NCBI GenBank assembly: GCA_038323025.1
Contig: JBBQGL010000149.1
Span: 1-9,197 of the forward strand
From: JAFKKF01 sp038323025
Lineage (GTDB): Bacteria > Pseudomonadota > Alphaproteobacteria > Rhizobiales > Kaistiaceae
Length of the DNA: 9,197 bases
Direction of reading: 5' to 3'
The notes beneath the pieces are model-generated. The model had not been told where the DNA came from, searched no databases, and worked only from the letters and a program-made list of their open reading frames with translations. This document shows, piece by piece, positions 1 to 6,594 of this stretch. The number at the start of each line of letters is the position of its first letter. Position 1 is the stretch's first letter. The position numbers and the translations under genes were made by a program.

Positions 1-2150
1 GCGAGCACGCAGAAATGATGCACCTCGCGCGCCTCGCCGGTCTCAACGACGAGGCCGACCGACGTACGCAGGCCAACCCGGATCAGGTGATGGTGGACGC
101 CGGCGGTGGCGAGCAGGGCAGGGATCGCGATGCGGTCCGGCCCCACCATACGGTCGGAGAGAATGATGATGTTGTTGTTGTCGCGGATGGCGGCTTCCGA
201 GCCGGCGCACAGGCGCTCGAGCGCAGCCGCCATGCCGGCGGCGCCCTCGGCGGCCGGGTAGGTGATGTCCAGCGTCTTCGAACGGAACGGGTTGTCGGCC
301 ATGTCGCCGATGGCGCGGATCTTCTCGAGGTCCTCGTTTGTCAGGATCGGCTGGCGCACCTCGAGCCGCTGGCGACGTCCCTGGCCCTCGCGGTCGAACA
401 GGTTCGGCCGCGGCCCGATGAACGACACCAGGCTCATCACGAGTTCCTCGCGGATCGAGTCGATCGGCGGGTTGGTGACCTGGGCGAAGTTCTGCTTGAA
501 GTACGTGTAGAGGAGCTTCGGCTTGTCGGAGAGCGCCGAGATTGGCGCGTCGTTGCCCATCGAGCCGACGGCCTCCTGCCCGGTCACCGCCATCGGCGTC
601 AGCAGGATGCGCAGGTCTTCCTCGGTGTAGCCGAAGGCCTGCTGCCGGTCGAGGAGGCTCAGGTCCGTGCGCGGCGCGCGCGGCGCCACGGGCGGCAGGT
701 CCTCGAGTACGATCTGGGTGCGCGCCAGCCAGGAGCGGTAGGGATGCGCCCGCGATAGATCGGCCTTGATCTCGTCGTCGGAAATGATGCGGCCGCGGGC
801 AAGATCGATGAGGAGCATCTTGCCTGGCTGTAGGCGCCACTTCTGCACGATGCGGCTGTCGTCGATGGGCAGCACGCCGGCCTCCGACGCCATGATCACC
901 TCGTCGTCGGCGGTGACGATGAAGCGCGCGGGCCTGAGACCGTTCCGGTCGAGGGTCGCCCCGATATACTTGCCGTCGGAGAACGCCATAGCCGCCGGCC
1001 CGTCCCAGGGTTCCATGAGCGCGGCGTGGTATTCGTAGAAGGCGCGCCGGTCCTCGTCCATGAGCGGGTTGCCCGCCCACGCCTCGGGGATCAGCATCAT
1101 CGCGGCGTGCGGCAGCGAATAGCCGCCGCGGATCAGGAATTCGAGGGCGTTGTCGAAGCAGGCGGTGTCCGACTGGCCCTCATAGGAGATCGGCCAGAGC
1201 TTCGAAATGTCGTCGCCGAAAAGCTCCGACGAGACGCTCGCCTGGCGCGCCGCCATCCAGTTGACGTTGCCGCGCACGGTGTTGATCTCGCCGTTGTGGC
1301 AGACCATCCGGTAGGGGTGGGCGAGCCGCCAAGACGGGAAGGTGTTGGTCGAGAAGCGCTGGTGGACAAGCGCGAACGAGGACTCGATCCGCGGGTCGGC
1401 GAGGTCCTTGTAATAGGCGGCGAGCTGGAAGGAGAGGAACATCCCCTTGTAGATCACCGTCCGGCACGACATCGACACGACGTAGAAGTCGTTCTTGAGG
1501 CCGCCGAAGGCCGCATAAATGCGCGCCGAGATGACCTTGCGGACGATGTAAAGCTCGCGCTCGAAATGATCGTCGTCGGTCACATGGGCGCCGCGGCCGA
1601 TGAAGACCTGGCGATGCGCCGGCTCGCCGGCGACGATTTCGGGCGCCTTGGAAAGGCAGGAATTGTCGACCGGCACATCGCGCCAGCCAAGCAGCGTGTG
1701 GCCTTCCTCGCGCACCACTTCCTCGACGATCTTCTCCATCGTCGCGCGGATCGTGGCGTCGCGCGGCACGAACAATGCGGCCGCGGCATAGCGACCGGGC
1801 TCGGGCAGGGCAAAGCCGAGACGCTGCGCCTCCTCGGCGAAGAAGCGGTGCGGCGTCTGGATCATGATGCCGGCGCCGTCGCCCATCAGGGGATCGGCGC
1901 CTACGGCGCCGCGATGCTCGAGGTTGACGAGAATCTGCAGCCCGTTCTGGACGATGCGGTGCGACTTTTCCTTGCGCAGGTTGACGATGAAGCCAATGCC
2001 GCAAGAATCGCGGTCGTCCTCGGGATTGTAGAGACCCTCAAGGGCAGGGCGCACGCCCAGCCCGGTCGGCTCGAACGCGCGCTTCACGATGGTCCCGGAC
2101 TCGGCCGTTCCATCCGCTGCCGCGCCGGACTTGATATCGATCCGTGACAT
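1..2150 (-). CDS. gltB: Glutamate synthase (NADPH) large subunit GltB, N-terminal part (runs off left edge)
   Basis: This is the large subunit of glutamate synthase, which with GltD converts glutamine plus 2-oxoglutarate to two glutamates in the GS-GOGAT ammonia assimilation route in the cytoplasm. My reverse-strand reading gives 716 residues without a stop; the family is about 1500 residues, so roughly half is present. The class II (Ntn) glutaminase domain spans about residues 50-430. DSCGIGF places the catalytic Cys at residue 50, exposed after removal of an approximately 49-residue propeptide. Other family motifs are NLEHRGA (76-82), GDGAGI (90-95), HQRFSTNTFPSW (263-274), CHNGEINT (284-291) and DRNGLRP (401-407). 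The central domain follows, with GSMGNDAP (529-536) and QVTNPPIDSIRE (557-568). FMN and Fe-S regions lie outside the window. The ATG at 2150 is chosen because GGAGG lies 8 nt upstream. The neighbour across the intergenic region is divergent, so gltB has its own promoter. Confidence 0.96.
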   Translation of the reverse strand, partial: MSRIDIKSGAAADGTAESGTIVKRAFEPTGLGVRPALEGLYNPEDDRDSCGIGFIVNLRKEKSHRIVQNGLQILVNLEHRGAVGADPLMGDGAGIMIQTPHRFFAEEAQRLGFALPEPGRYAAAALFVPRDATIRATMEKIVEEVVREEGHTLLGWRDVPVDNSCLSKAPEIVAGEPAHRQVFIGRGAHVTDDDHFERELYIVRKVISARIYAAFGGLKNDFYVVSMSCRTVIYKGMFLSFQLAAYYKDLADPRIESSFALVHQRFSTNTFPSWRLAHPYRMVCHNGEINTVRGNVNWMAARQASVSSELFGDDISKLWPISYEGQSDTACFDNALEFLIRGGYSLPHAAMMLIPEAWAGNPLMDEDRRAFYEYHAALMEPWDGPAAMAFSDGKYIGATLDRNGLRPARFIVTADDEVIMASEAGVLPIDDSRIVQKWRLQPGKMLLIDLARGRIISDDEIKADLSRAHPYRSWLARTQIVLEDLPPVAPRAPRTDLSLLDRQQAFGYTEEDLRILLTPMAVTGQEAVGSMGNDAPISALSDKPKLLYTYFKQNFAQVTNPPIDSIREELVMSLVSFIGPRPNLFDREGQGRRQRLEVRQPILTNEDLEKIRAIGDMADNPFRSKTLDITYPAAEGAAGMAAALERLCAGSEAAIRDNNNIIILSDRMVGPDRIAIPALLATAGVHHHLIRVGLRTSVGLVVETGEAREVHHFCVL

Positions 2151-2158
2151 GACCGCCC

Positions 2159-2163
2159 CCTCC
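2159..2163 (-). promoter_or_regulatory. Ribosome binding site of gltB
   Basis: GGAGG on the reverse strand, 8 nt before the ATG at 2150. It fixes the gltB start; other ATG codons further upstream on this strand are not in the gltB frame with comparable support. Confidence 0.75.
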
Positions 2164-2375
2164 GTGGACGCATCTGCCGGCATCCGGTCGCGCGCCCTCT
2201 CGTCCGCCATCGGCGAAAAGCAAAGGCTGCTCGGCCCGACGCTTCTTTCCGAACGATCCTGGCTTCACCGGAAGCCGGACCGCGTTCTGGGCGACCTGCG
2301 GCACGAGCGGCGAATCTTCCGGCGCTTTCGTGCCGGTTTTCGTCGTTCATGCCATCCCCGCGGCATAGCCGCCCA

Positions 2376-2398
2376 ATTGGACAGTGATCCTGTCCTAT
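2376..2398. promoter_or_regulatory. 23-bp imperfect palindrome, candidate operator upstream of threonine aldolase
   Basis: ATTGGACAG (2376-2384), a 5-nt centre TGATC, then CTGTCCTAT (2390-2398). The arms match at 8 of 9 positions, and the inner six (GGACAG/CTGTCC) match perfectly. Size and symmetry suit a dimeric helix-turn-helix regulator. It lies 157 bp before the aldolase start and 226 bp before gltB, so it could serve either gene. No regulator is encoded nearby, so the cognate factor is unknown. Confidence 0.4.
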
Positions 2399-2554
2399 TC
2401 CGCCGACAATGGCAGAATTCCAATCTCCGGGCAAGATATCCAATCATCCCTTTTCCGCTGCCTGGATTGCAAGGCCATCTTTTGGCCGTTCGGGGTCGCA
2501 GCACGGGAGAAGCCGAGGTATGTCTCGATCAAAAGGCGAGGGAAGAAGCAGGCG

Positions 2555-3601
2555 ATGATCTTTGCGAGCGATACATGGTCCGGGGCCTCCGACAAGGTGA
2601 TCGCGGCGCTTAGCGACCAGGCCCGGCGGGGCGGCCCGGCCTATGGCAGCGATCCGCTGACCCGCCGGGTCGAGGCGCGCTTCTCGGAACTGTTCGAGCG
2701 CGATGTGGCCGTATTCCTGGTGGGTTCGGGCACGGCGGCGAATACCCTGGCGCTGTCGACCTTCGCCCGTCCGGGCGGCGTCATCCTCTGCCACCGCGAG
2801 GCCCACATTCTGGTCGACGAGACCGGCGGTTCGGAGTTGCTCGGGAGCCGGTGCCAGGGGCTTGAGGGGAGGGGCGGAAAGATCGCGCCGGATGTGGTGG
2901 AACAGGGGCTGGCCCGTTTCAGCCCGGACCGTGTGCATGGCGGCCGGGCGGTGGCCGTCAGCGTGACGAACATCACCGAACTGGGCCTTGCCTACCAGCC
3001 TGCGGAAATCGCCGCGATCTCCGAAGTTGCAAAGCGGAATGGCCTGCCGCTTCATCTCGACGGGGCACGATTTGCCGGAGCCGTGGCCAGCCTCGGGCGG
3101 TCGCCAGCCGATATCACCTGGCGCGCCGGGGTGGACGTCATGTCCTTTGGCGGTACCAAGAACGGCTGCATCGCCGCCGAGGCCGTGGTGTTCTTCAACC
3201 CCGATCAGGCACGCGACTTCCCTTATGCGCGCCAGCGGGCCGGGCATGGCTTTGCCAAGGGCTGGTTCCTGTCGGCGCAGTTCGACGCCTATCTCGACGG
3301 CGGGCATTGGCTCGACCTTGCCCGCCATGCCAATGCCATGGGTGCGCGGCTCGGCGAGGCGGTCCGGCGCAGCGGTTCGGCGCGCCTCGCGCTGGAGCCC
3401 GCGGCCAACGAGGTGTTCGCGATCCTGCCGAGGAGCCTCGACAAAAGGCTGAGGTCAGCGGGAGCGGTCTACGGGCCGTGGTCGGCGGCGAGTTTTCCGG
3501 CGGCCGAACAGCCGGGTCCGGACGAGGTGCTCGTCCGCTTCGTCGCCACCTGGCAGACAAAGGCGGAGGACGTCGACCGGCTCGGCGGACTGCTCGCCTA
3601 G
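2555..3601 (+). CDS. ltaE: Low-specificity L-threonine aldolase (PLP-dependent)
   Basis: A 348-residue fold-type I PLP enzyme of the beta-eliminating lyase / threonine aldolase family. It cleaves L-threonine or L-allo-threonine to glycine and acetaldehyde in the cytoplasm. Visible motifs in order are FASDT near the N-terminus, GPAYGSDP (27-34), a phosphate-binding GSGTAAN (57-63), CHREAHI (79-85, the His likely stacks on PLP), HLDGARF (167-173, with Asp169 facing the pyridine nitrogen) and SFGGTKNG (197-204, Lys202 as the Schiff-base lysine). Length fits the family. The ATG at 2555 is chosen because homology starts at once with MIFASDTWSG. The frame stays open upstream to 2384 but that stretch looks non-coding. 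The ribosome site is weak (purine-rich GAGGGAAGAAG further upstream). Low-specificity substrate range is inferred from the family; a related beta-eliminating amino-acid lyase is the alternative. Confidence 0.92.
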   Translation: MIFASDTWSGASDKVIAALSDQARRGGPAYGSDPLTRRVEARFSELFERDVAVFLVGSGTAANTLALSTFARPGGVILCHREAHILVDETGGSELLGSRCQGLEGRGGKIAPDVVEQGLARFSPDRVHGGRAVAVSVTNITELGLAYQPAEIAAISEVAKRNGLPLHLDGARFAGAVASLGRSPADITWRAGVDVMSFGGTKNGCIAAEAVVFFNPDQARDFPYARQRAGHGFAKGWFLSAQFDAYLDGGHWLDLARHANAMGARLGEAVRRSGSARLALEPAANEVFAILPRSLDKRLRSAGAVYGPWSAASFPAAEQPGPDEVLVRFVATWQTKAEDVDRLGGLLA

Positions 3602-3619
3602 CACGACCTCCGGAATCAA

Positions 3620-3645
3620 GAAGGGCGCCCCGGAGGGCGCCCTTC
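3620..3645. terminator. Hairpin terminator shared by threonine aldolase (+) and Hsp20 (-)
   Basis: A perfect 11-bp stem, GAAGGGCGCCC (3620-3630) with GGGCGCCCTTC (3635-3645), closed by a CGGA tetraloop. It sits 18 bp after the aldolase stop and 22 bp after the Hsp20 stop. There is no strong U-tract on either side, so it may act as a bidirectional hairpin or mRNA end stabiliser. Confidence 0.75.
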
Positions 3646-3667
3646 GAGATCGAGCGGGTTTCGCGCG

Positions 3668-4147
3668 TTACGCGGCGGCCGCGTCGATCTGCTTGGCAGT
3701 GCCGTTGGTCTTCTCGGCCTTCGTGATCGCGATCGAACGAGGCTTCATCGCCTCCGGAATCTCGCGCACGAGGTTTACGTGCAGGAGGCCGTTCTCAAGG
3801 CTCGCGCCCTTCACCTGGACGTAGTCGGCGAGCTGGAAGCGACGGTCGAAGGTTCGCGCCGCGATGCCGCGGTAAAGCACCTCGCCGCCATTGCTCTCGG
3901 TCGTCTCGACCTTCTTCTCGCCCTTGATGGTGAGGGTGTTTTCCTTGGCCTCGATGCTGAGTTCATCCTCGGCGAACCCGGCAACCGCGAGGGTCACGCG
4001 ATAGGCGTTCTCGCCGGTCTTCTCGATGTTGTACGGGGGATAGCCCTGGGCGCCGTCGGCGCCGCCGACGAGCGAATCGAGGGTCGAGAAAAGCCGGTCG
4101 AAGCCGACGGTGGAACGATAGAACGGGGTGAGATCGAATTGACGCAT
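3668..4147 (-). CDS. Small heat shock protein Hsp20 (IbpA family)
   Basis: A 159-residue alpha-crystallin-type chaperone that holds unfolding proteins for refolding by DnaK/ClpB. The start MRQFDLTPFYRSTVGFDRLF is typical of rhizobial class A small heat shock proteins. The alpha-crystallin domain covers about 37-132, with PPYNIEK at its start and the hallmark NGLLHVNLVREIPE (119-132). The C-terminal tail has the I-x-I anchor as SIAI (138-141), used in oligomer assembly. The ATG at 4147 is preferred over an in-frame TTG 12 nt upstream because the ribosome site GGAGG lies between them. The gene is convergent with the threonine aldolase gene and shares its terminator. Regulation is probably by heat at two levels: an RpoH-like promoter and a ROSE-like leader. 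Confidence 0.95.
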   Translation of the reverse strand: MRQFDLTPFYRSTVGFDRLFSTLDSLVGGADGAQGYPPYNIEKTGENAYRVTLAVAGFAEDELSIEAKENTLTIKGEKKVETTESNGGEVLYRGIAARTFDRRFQLADYVQVKGASLENGLLHVNLVREIPEAMKPRSIAITKAEKTNGTAKQIDAAAA

Positions 4148-4250
4148 GTGGTCCTCCAAAATGAGCGACTGGGGGTCTCAGGAACCGGCTGCCCGCCTCT
4201 TCGGCCGGACGTTGGTCCCCACGGATCCGCGATGGCATCCGCGTGACTTC
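4148..4250 (-). promoter_or_regulatory. ROSE-like RNA thermometer in the Hsp20 5' leader
   Basis: In the reverse-strand leader, GUCGCUC (4169-4163) can pair with GAGGAC (4156-4151), which overlaps the Shine-Dalgarno. This gives six base pairs interrupted by a single bulged G around the loop AUUUUG. The masking strand contains UCGCU, matching the ROSE consensus U(U/C)GCU, in which a bulged G opposite the ribosome site is characteristic. Further upstream the leader can form smaller hairpins, for example GGAC-caac-GUCC. ROSE elements control small heat shock genes in rhizobia by melting at high temperature. The 5' limit given is an estimate. Confidence 0.65.
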
Positions 4251-4251
4251 A

Positions 4252-4279
4252 GGTGGTGGCGGAGGTCCTTTTCTTCAAC
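4252..4279 (-). promoter_or_regulatory. Possible RpoH-type promoter for Hsp20
   Basis: On the reverse strand GTTGAA (4279-4274) resembles the alphaproteobacterial RpoH -35 (CTTGAA), followed after 14 nt by CCACCACC (4259-4252), a weak -10 match. Transcription would start near 4245 and give a leader of about 100 nt, a length that suits a ROSE element. The -10 match is poor, so this is tentative. Confidence 0.3.
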
Positions 4280-4461
4280 CCCCTTCAGCCGCTTTTTGAA
4301 GCTGAACGGCGGATGAACAACGGCTTCGGGAGGCGTTCAGGCAACGGCTGCCATAACCCCTCCCGTCAGTTCGGTCGTGCGTGCCGTTTCTTCCCCCGAC
4401 GCGCCGACCATCAGAAGCAAGGCCGGTATCGTCCCGCCCCCCTCCGGTGCCGGCTCTCGCT
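4280..4461. other. Gene-free stretch between the Hsp20 promoter and the orphan terminator
   Basis: With the neighbouring leader and terminator, this belongs to 413 bases (4148-4560) between divergent genes. Open frames here are Arg/Pro-rich, overlap on opposite strands and have no recognisable motif. Because a strong + strand terminator follows at 4462, the stretch may be transcribed as an sRNA or an untranslated leader, but I find no convincing promoter. Confidence 0.4.
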
Positions 4462-4499
4462 GCCGGCGGCGTCCCTAAAAAGGCGCCGCCGGCTTTATT
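4462..4499 (+). terminator. Strong intrinsic terminator upstream of the lysophospholipase gene
   Basis: GCCGGCGGCG (4462-4471) pairs perfectly with CGCCGCCGGC (4484-4493), extendable by a U-G and a C-G pair, and is followed by TTTATT. The T-tract sits only on the + side, so it acts on rightward transcription, yet no + strand gene precedes it. A further GCCGGC at 4449-4454 could pair with 4462-4467 and so compete with the terminator stem. Confidence 0.75.
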
Positions 4500-4560
4500 C
4501 CGAAGCACTGCGTCGCCCTGTGCCTATCGCGGTTTCGCCGACTTGAGCTATCAGCGGCAG

Positions 4561-5511
4561 GTGGATCTTTTCGCCCTCGATTCCAACCCGGTGCCGGAAG
4601 GCGGCGTCGCCGGCGCCATCACGGCGGCCGACGGGATCCGGCTGCGGACCGCGCACTGGCCGGCAACCGTTCCGCGACCGCTCGGGACCGTTTGCCTTTT
4701 CCAGGGGCGGAGCGAGGTGATCGAGAAATATTTCGAGGTGGTCTCCGACCTGCGCCGGCGCGGTTTTGCGGTCGCCACTCTCGACTGGCGGGGGCAGGGC
4801 GGCTCGGAGCGACGCTTGCGCAACCCGCGAAAAGGACACGTCGACAGCTTTGCCGAGTACGACCGCGACTTCGACGCGTTCATGGAGCAGGTGGCGCTGC
4901 CGGAGTGTCCGCCGCCGCACTACGCGCTTGCCCACTCCACGGGCGCCCTGATTGCGCTCCGCGCAGCCCATCACGGCCGCGCACGGTTCGCGCGGATGGT
5001 GATGACGTCGCCGCTACTGGCTCTCGCCCCGGCGCGGCCGTCGCCGGAGACAGCCTTCCGTATCGGCGCGTTCCTTACGGCCATCGGCCTCGGTGAAATA
5101 TCGGTGGTCCATGGGCGCACCAGGCCGATCGAGGATATCCCGTTCGAGGAAAACCCGGTTACCAGCGACCCGGCGCGGTATCGGCGGGGCATCGCAATCC
5201 TGAAGACATTCCCGCAACTGGCGATCGGCCCGCCGACCTTCGCCTGGCTCTACGCGGCCGGGAGGGCCATGCGCGAGGCGTCCGATCCGGATTTCGGGGC
5301 TGCGGTGAGGATCCCCACTCTGATGGCCATAGCGACGCAGGATGTGATCGTGTCGCCGCAGGCCATCGAGGCCCTGGCGCTGGAGCTGCGTGCCGGCTCG
5401 CAGGTGATGATCCCCGGCGCCCGGCATGAAATCCTCATGGAGCGCGATGCCCTGCGGGAGCAATTCTGGGCGGCGTTCGATGCCTTCGTTCCGGAACGAG
5501 GAGCGGACTAA
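4561..5511 (+). CDS. pldB: Alpha/beta hydrolase, lysophospholipase L2 (PldB-like)
   Basis: A 316-residue alpha/beta hydrolase of the lysophospholipase / monoacylglycerol lipase group (Hydrolase_4), which releases fatty acids from lysophospholipids or monoglycerides. Landmarks are LFQGRSE (47-53, the HGxxE-type oxyanion region), LDWRGQGGS (74-82), nucleophile Ser126 in AHSTG, Asp261 in ATQDVIV and His289 in GARHEIL, a complete triad in the right order. The nucleophile elbow reads A-x-S-x-G rather than G-x-S-x-G. The GTG at 4561 is chosen because the recognisable N-terminus (V/M)DLFALDSNPVPEG begins there. The frame stays open back to 4381, but that would run through the terminator at 4462-4499 and yields Pro/Arg-rich sequence. 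A TTG at 4543 is a second option. The ribosome site is weak. The stop overlaps the hisN-like stop on the other strand. No signal peptide is seen, so it is probably cytoplasmic. Substrate is inferred. Confidence 0.88.
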   Translation: MDLFALDSNPVPEGGVAGAITAADGIRLRTAHWPATVPRPLGTVCLFQGRSEVIEKYFEVVSDLRRRGFAVATLDWRGQGGSERRLRNPRKGHVDSFAEYDRDFDAFMEQVALPECPPPHYALAHSTGALIALRAAHHGRARFARMVMTSPLLALAPARPSPETAFRIGAFLTAIGLGEISVVHGRTRPIEDIPFEENPVTSDPARYRRGIAILKTFPQLAIGPPTFAWLYAAGRAMREASDPDFGAAVRIPTLMAIATQDVIVSPQAIEALALELRAGSQVMIPGARHEILMERDALREQFWAAFDAFVPERGAD

Positions 5512-6290
5512 CCGCCCGCCAGGCGGGTGAGCACCTGGTCGTGCAGCCGCCGGTCGCCGGTGGCGACCACGCGCCCGCCGCCGGCGGCTGAGTTGCCCTG
5601 CCAGTCGGTCACCTGGCCGCCCGCGCCTTCGACGATCGGGATGAGCGCGACAATATCGTAGGGCTGGAGGCCGCATTCGACGACGACGTCGGCGCTGCCC
5701 GCCGCGACCATGCAGTAGCCGTAGCAATCGGTGCCATAGCGCGGCATGCGGACCGCTTTCTCCACGCGGTCGTATGCCGCCCGGTCCGAGCCGGTGAACA
5801 GGGCAGGCGTCGTCGTCAGGAGCGAGGCGCCAGCTATGTCGGGGCAGGGGCGCGTCTTCATCAGCGGAGCGCCCGCCGGTCCCCTGTACCAGGCGGTCCG
5901 GCCGTTTCCGCCAAAGCGCTCGCGGGTAAACGGCTGCGCCATCATGCCGAGTACGGGCTTCCCGGCCCGGATCAGCCCGATCAGCACGCCCCAAAGGGGA
6001 AGTCCCGTGATGAAGGACCGTGTCCCATCGATAGGGTCGAGGACCCATACATATTCGGCGTCCGTACGCTCGGGCCCGTACTCCTCGCCGAGGATGCCGT
6101 GATCGGGATAGCGGGCGTTGATCAAGGCGCGCATGGCGGCTTCCGCGCCGCGGTCGGCTGCGGTCACGGGGTCAAACCGTCCGCCGCCTTTATCCTCCAC
6201 CGAACCGCCTGCCCGAAAATGCGGCATGATCGAATCGGAGGCAGCGTCGGCGAGCAAATCGAGGAAGGCGGCGGGGACCGTTTCACTCAT
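5508..6290 (-). CDS. hisN: Inositol monophosphatase-family phosphatase, probable histidinol-phosphatase HisN
   Basis: A 260-residue Mg2+-dependent phosphatase of the IMPase superfamily. In rhizobia and actinobacteria the HisN subgroup performs the penultimate histidine step, histidinol phosphate to histidinol (EC 3.1.3.15). Metal-site motifs are all present: GEEYG (68-72), DPIDGTRSF (85-93) and YDIVAL (211-216, with Asp212). An early FDPVTAADRGAE (39-50) is also typical. The ATG at 6290 is preferred over an upstream start at 6326 because GAGGG lies 5 nt before it and the family begins near this point. The gene is convergent with pldB and their stop codons overlap by 4 bp. No his genes are adjacent, so the substrate rests on subfamily resemblance. 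Inositol-1-phosphatase or another sugar phosphatase cannot be excluded. Confidence 0.9.
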   Translation of the reverse strand: MSETVPAAFLDLLADAASDSIMPHFRAGGSVEDKGGGRFDPVTAADRGAEAAMRALINARYPDHGILGEEYGPERTDAEYVWVLDPIDGTRSFITGLPLWGVLIGLIRAGKPVLGMMAQPFTRERFGGNGRTAWYRGPAGAPLMKTRPCPDIAGASLLTTTPALFTGSDRAAYDRVEKAVRMPRYGTDCYGYCMVAAGSADVVVECGLQPYDIVALIPIVEGAGGQVTDWQGNSAAGGGRVVATGDRRLHDQVLTRLAGG

Positions 6291-6519
6291 TTGGGCCCTC
6301 GCATGGCAGCTTTGCCACTCGCGCATACCCCGTATTTCCTGGACAAGATGATTCCGGAAATTCCTCTATCCATTTGATTTCACGCCTTATTTACCAGCGT
6401 CATTGGCGGGAAGTGTCACGATCGCTGACCTATATCGCAAAGTCGTGTTCGAGTGTGGCAAGGAAGCCCTTGATTTTTGTGCGCCGCGCGGACACTTTGT
6501 TGCGGTGCGGTAGCGATAT
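6291..6519. other. Divergent intergenic region between hisN and the MmgR-like sRNA
   Basis: This AT-richer stretch should contain the promoter of hisN (leftward) and of the sRNA (rightward). No credible coding frame is seen: a + strand open frame starting at 6374 lacks motifs and would run through the sRNA terminator. A perfect palindrome GCGATATCGC (6513-6522) lies at the expected position of the sRNA -10 region. I could not assign a convincing -35. Confidence 0.45.
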
Positions 6520-6593
6520 CGCATATGCCCTCCTTGGGCGTTTCCTCCCTAGACTTGGGCCGTCTTGCCAAAAGCAAGCGGCCCTTTTTCTTT
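6520..6593 (+). ncRNA. mmgR: MmgR-like trans-acting small RNA (alpha-r8 family)
   Basis: The + strand shows a compact sRNA. A 5' hairpin AUGCCC-uccuu-GGGCGU spans 6525-6541. Next comes UUUCCUCCCU (6541-6550), the conserved 10-nt anti-Shine-Dalgarno-like motif I associate with the alpha-r8 family, then an intrinsic terminator at 6557-6593. Size (about 74-77 nt) and order of elements match the family. In Sinorhizobium meliloti MmgR limits polyhydroxybutyrate storage by repressing phasin mRNAs; the same role here is inference. Its 3' end abuts the stop codon of the convergent amidohydrolase gene. The 5' end is estimated, not seen. Family assignment comes from memory of the motif and architecture. 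Confidence 0.72.
6557..6593 (+). terminator. Intrinsic terminator of the MmgR-like sRNA
   Basis: GGGCCG plus CTTGC (6557-6568, with a bulged T at 6563) pairs with GCAAGCGGCCC (6574-6584) around loop CAAAA. It is followed by TTTTTCTTT. That gives 11 base pairs and a U-tract on the + strand only. From the other strand the same hairpin follows the amidohydrolase stop and may help end that transcript. Confidence 0.85.
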
Positions 6594-6594
6594 G

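Larger units (their letters stand above)
2151..2554. other. Divergent intergenic region between gltB and the threonine aldolase gene
   Basis: These 404 bases separate two divergent genes and must hold promoters for both. I see no convincing gene. Short open frames on both strands lack codon bias, ribosome sites and recognisable protein motifs. Visible structure is the palindrome at 2376-2398, a nearby inverted repeat ATGCC-N8-GGCAT (2349-2366), and a small hairpin GGCCA-tcttt-TGGCC (2473-2487) in the presumed leader of the aldolase gene. I recognise no riboswitch and no clear -35/-10 pair. Confidence 0.6.

Noticed and set aside
1026..2147. 373-codon open frame on the + strand
   Set aside because: It is antisense to gltB, whose reverse-strand translation shows clear family motifs throughout. 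The + frame is Arg/Asp/Val-rich with no domain, a usual shadow in high-GC DNA.
2084..2443. 119-codon - strand open frame upstream of gltB
   Set aside because: Arg/Gly/Ala-rich, overlaps the gltB start in another frame, and lacks codon bias or a known domain.
2444..3328. 294-codon open frame on the - strand
   Set aside because: It lies antisense to the threonine aldolase, which carries all PLP motifs; this frame has none.
4381..4560. N-terminal extension of the lysophospholipase from an upstream ATG at 4381
   Set aside because: It would be translated through a strong intrinsic terminator and gives Pro/Arg-rich sequence without family similarity; similarity begins at 4561.
6460..6485. Possible RpoN (-24/-12) promoter for the sRNA, TGGCA followed by TTG
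   Set aside because: The spacing between the GG and the downstream element is too long, and the expected GC dinucleotide is missing.
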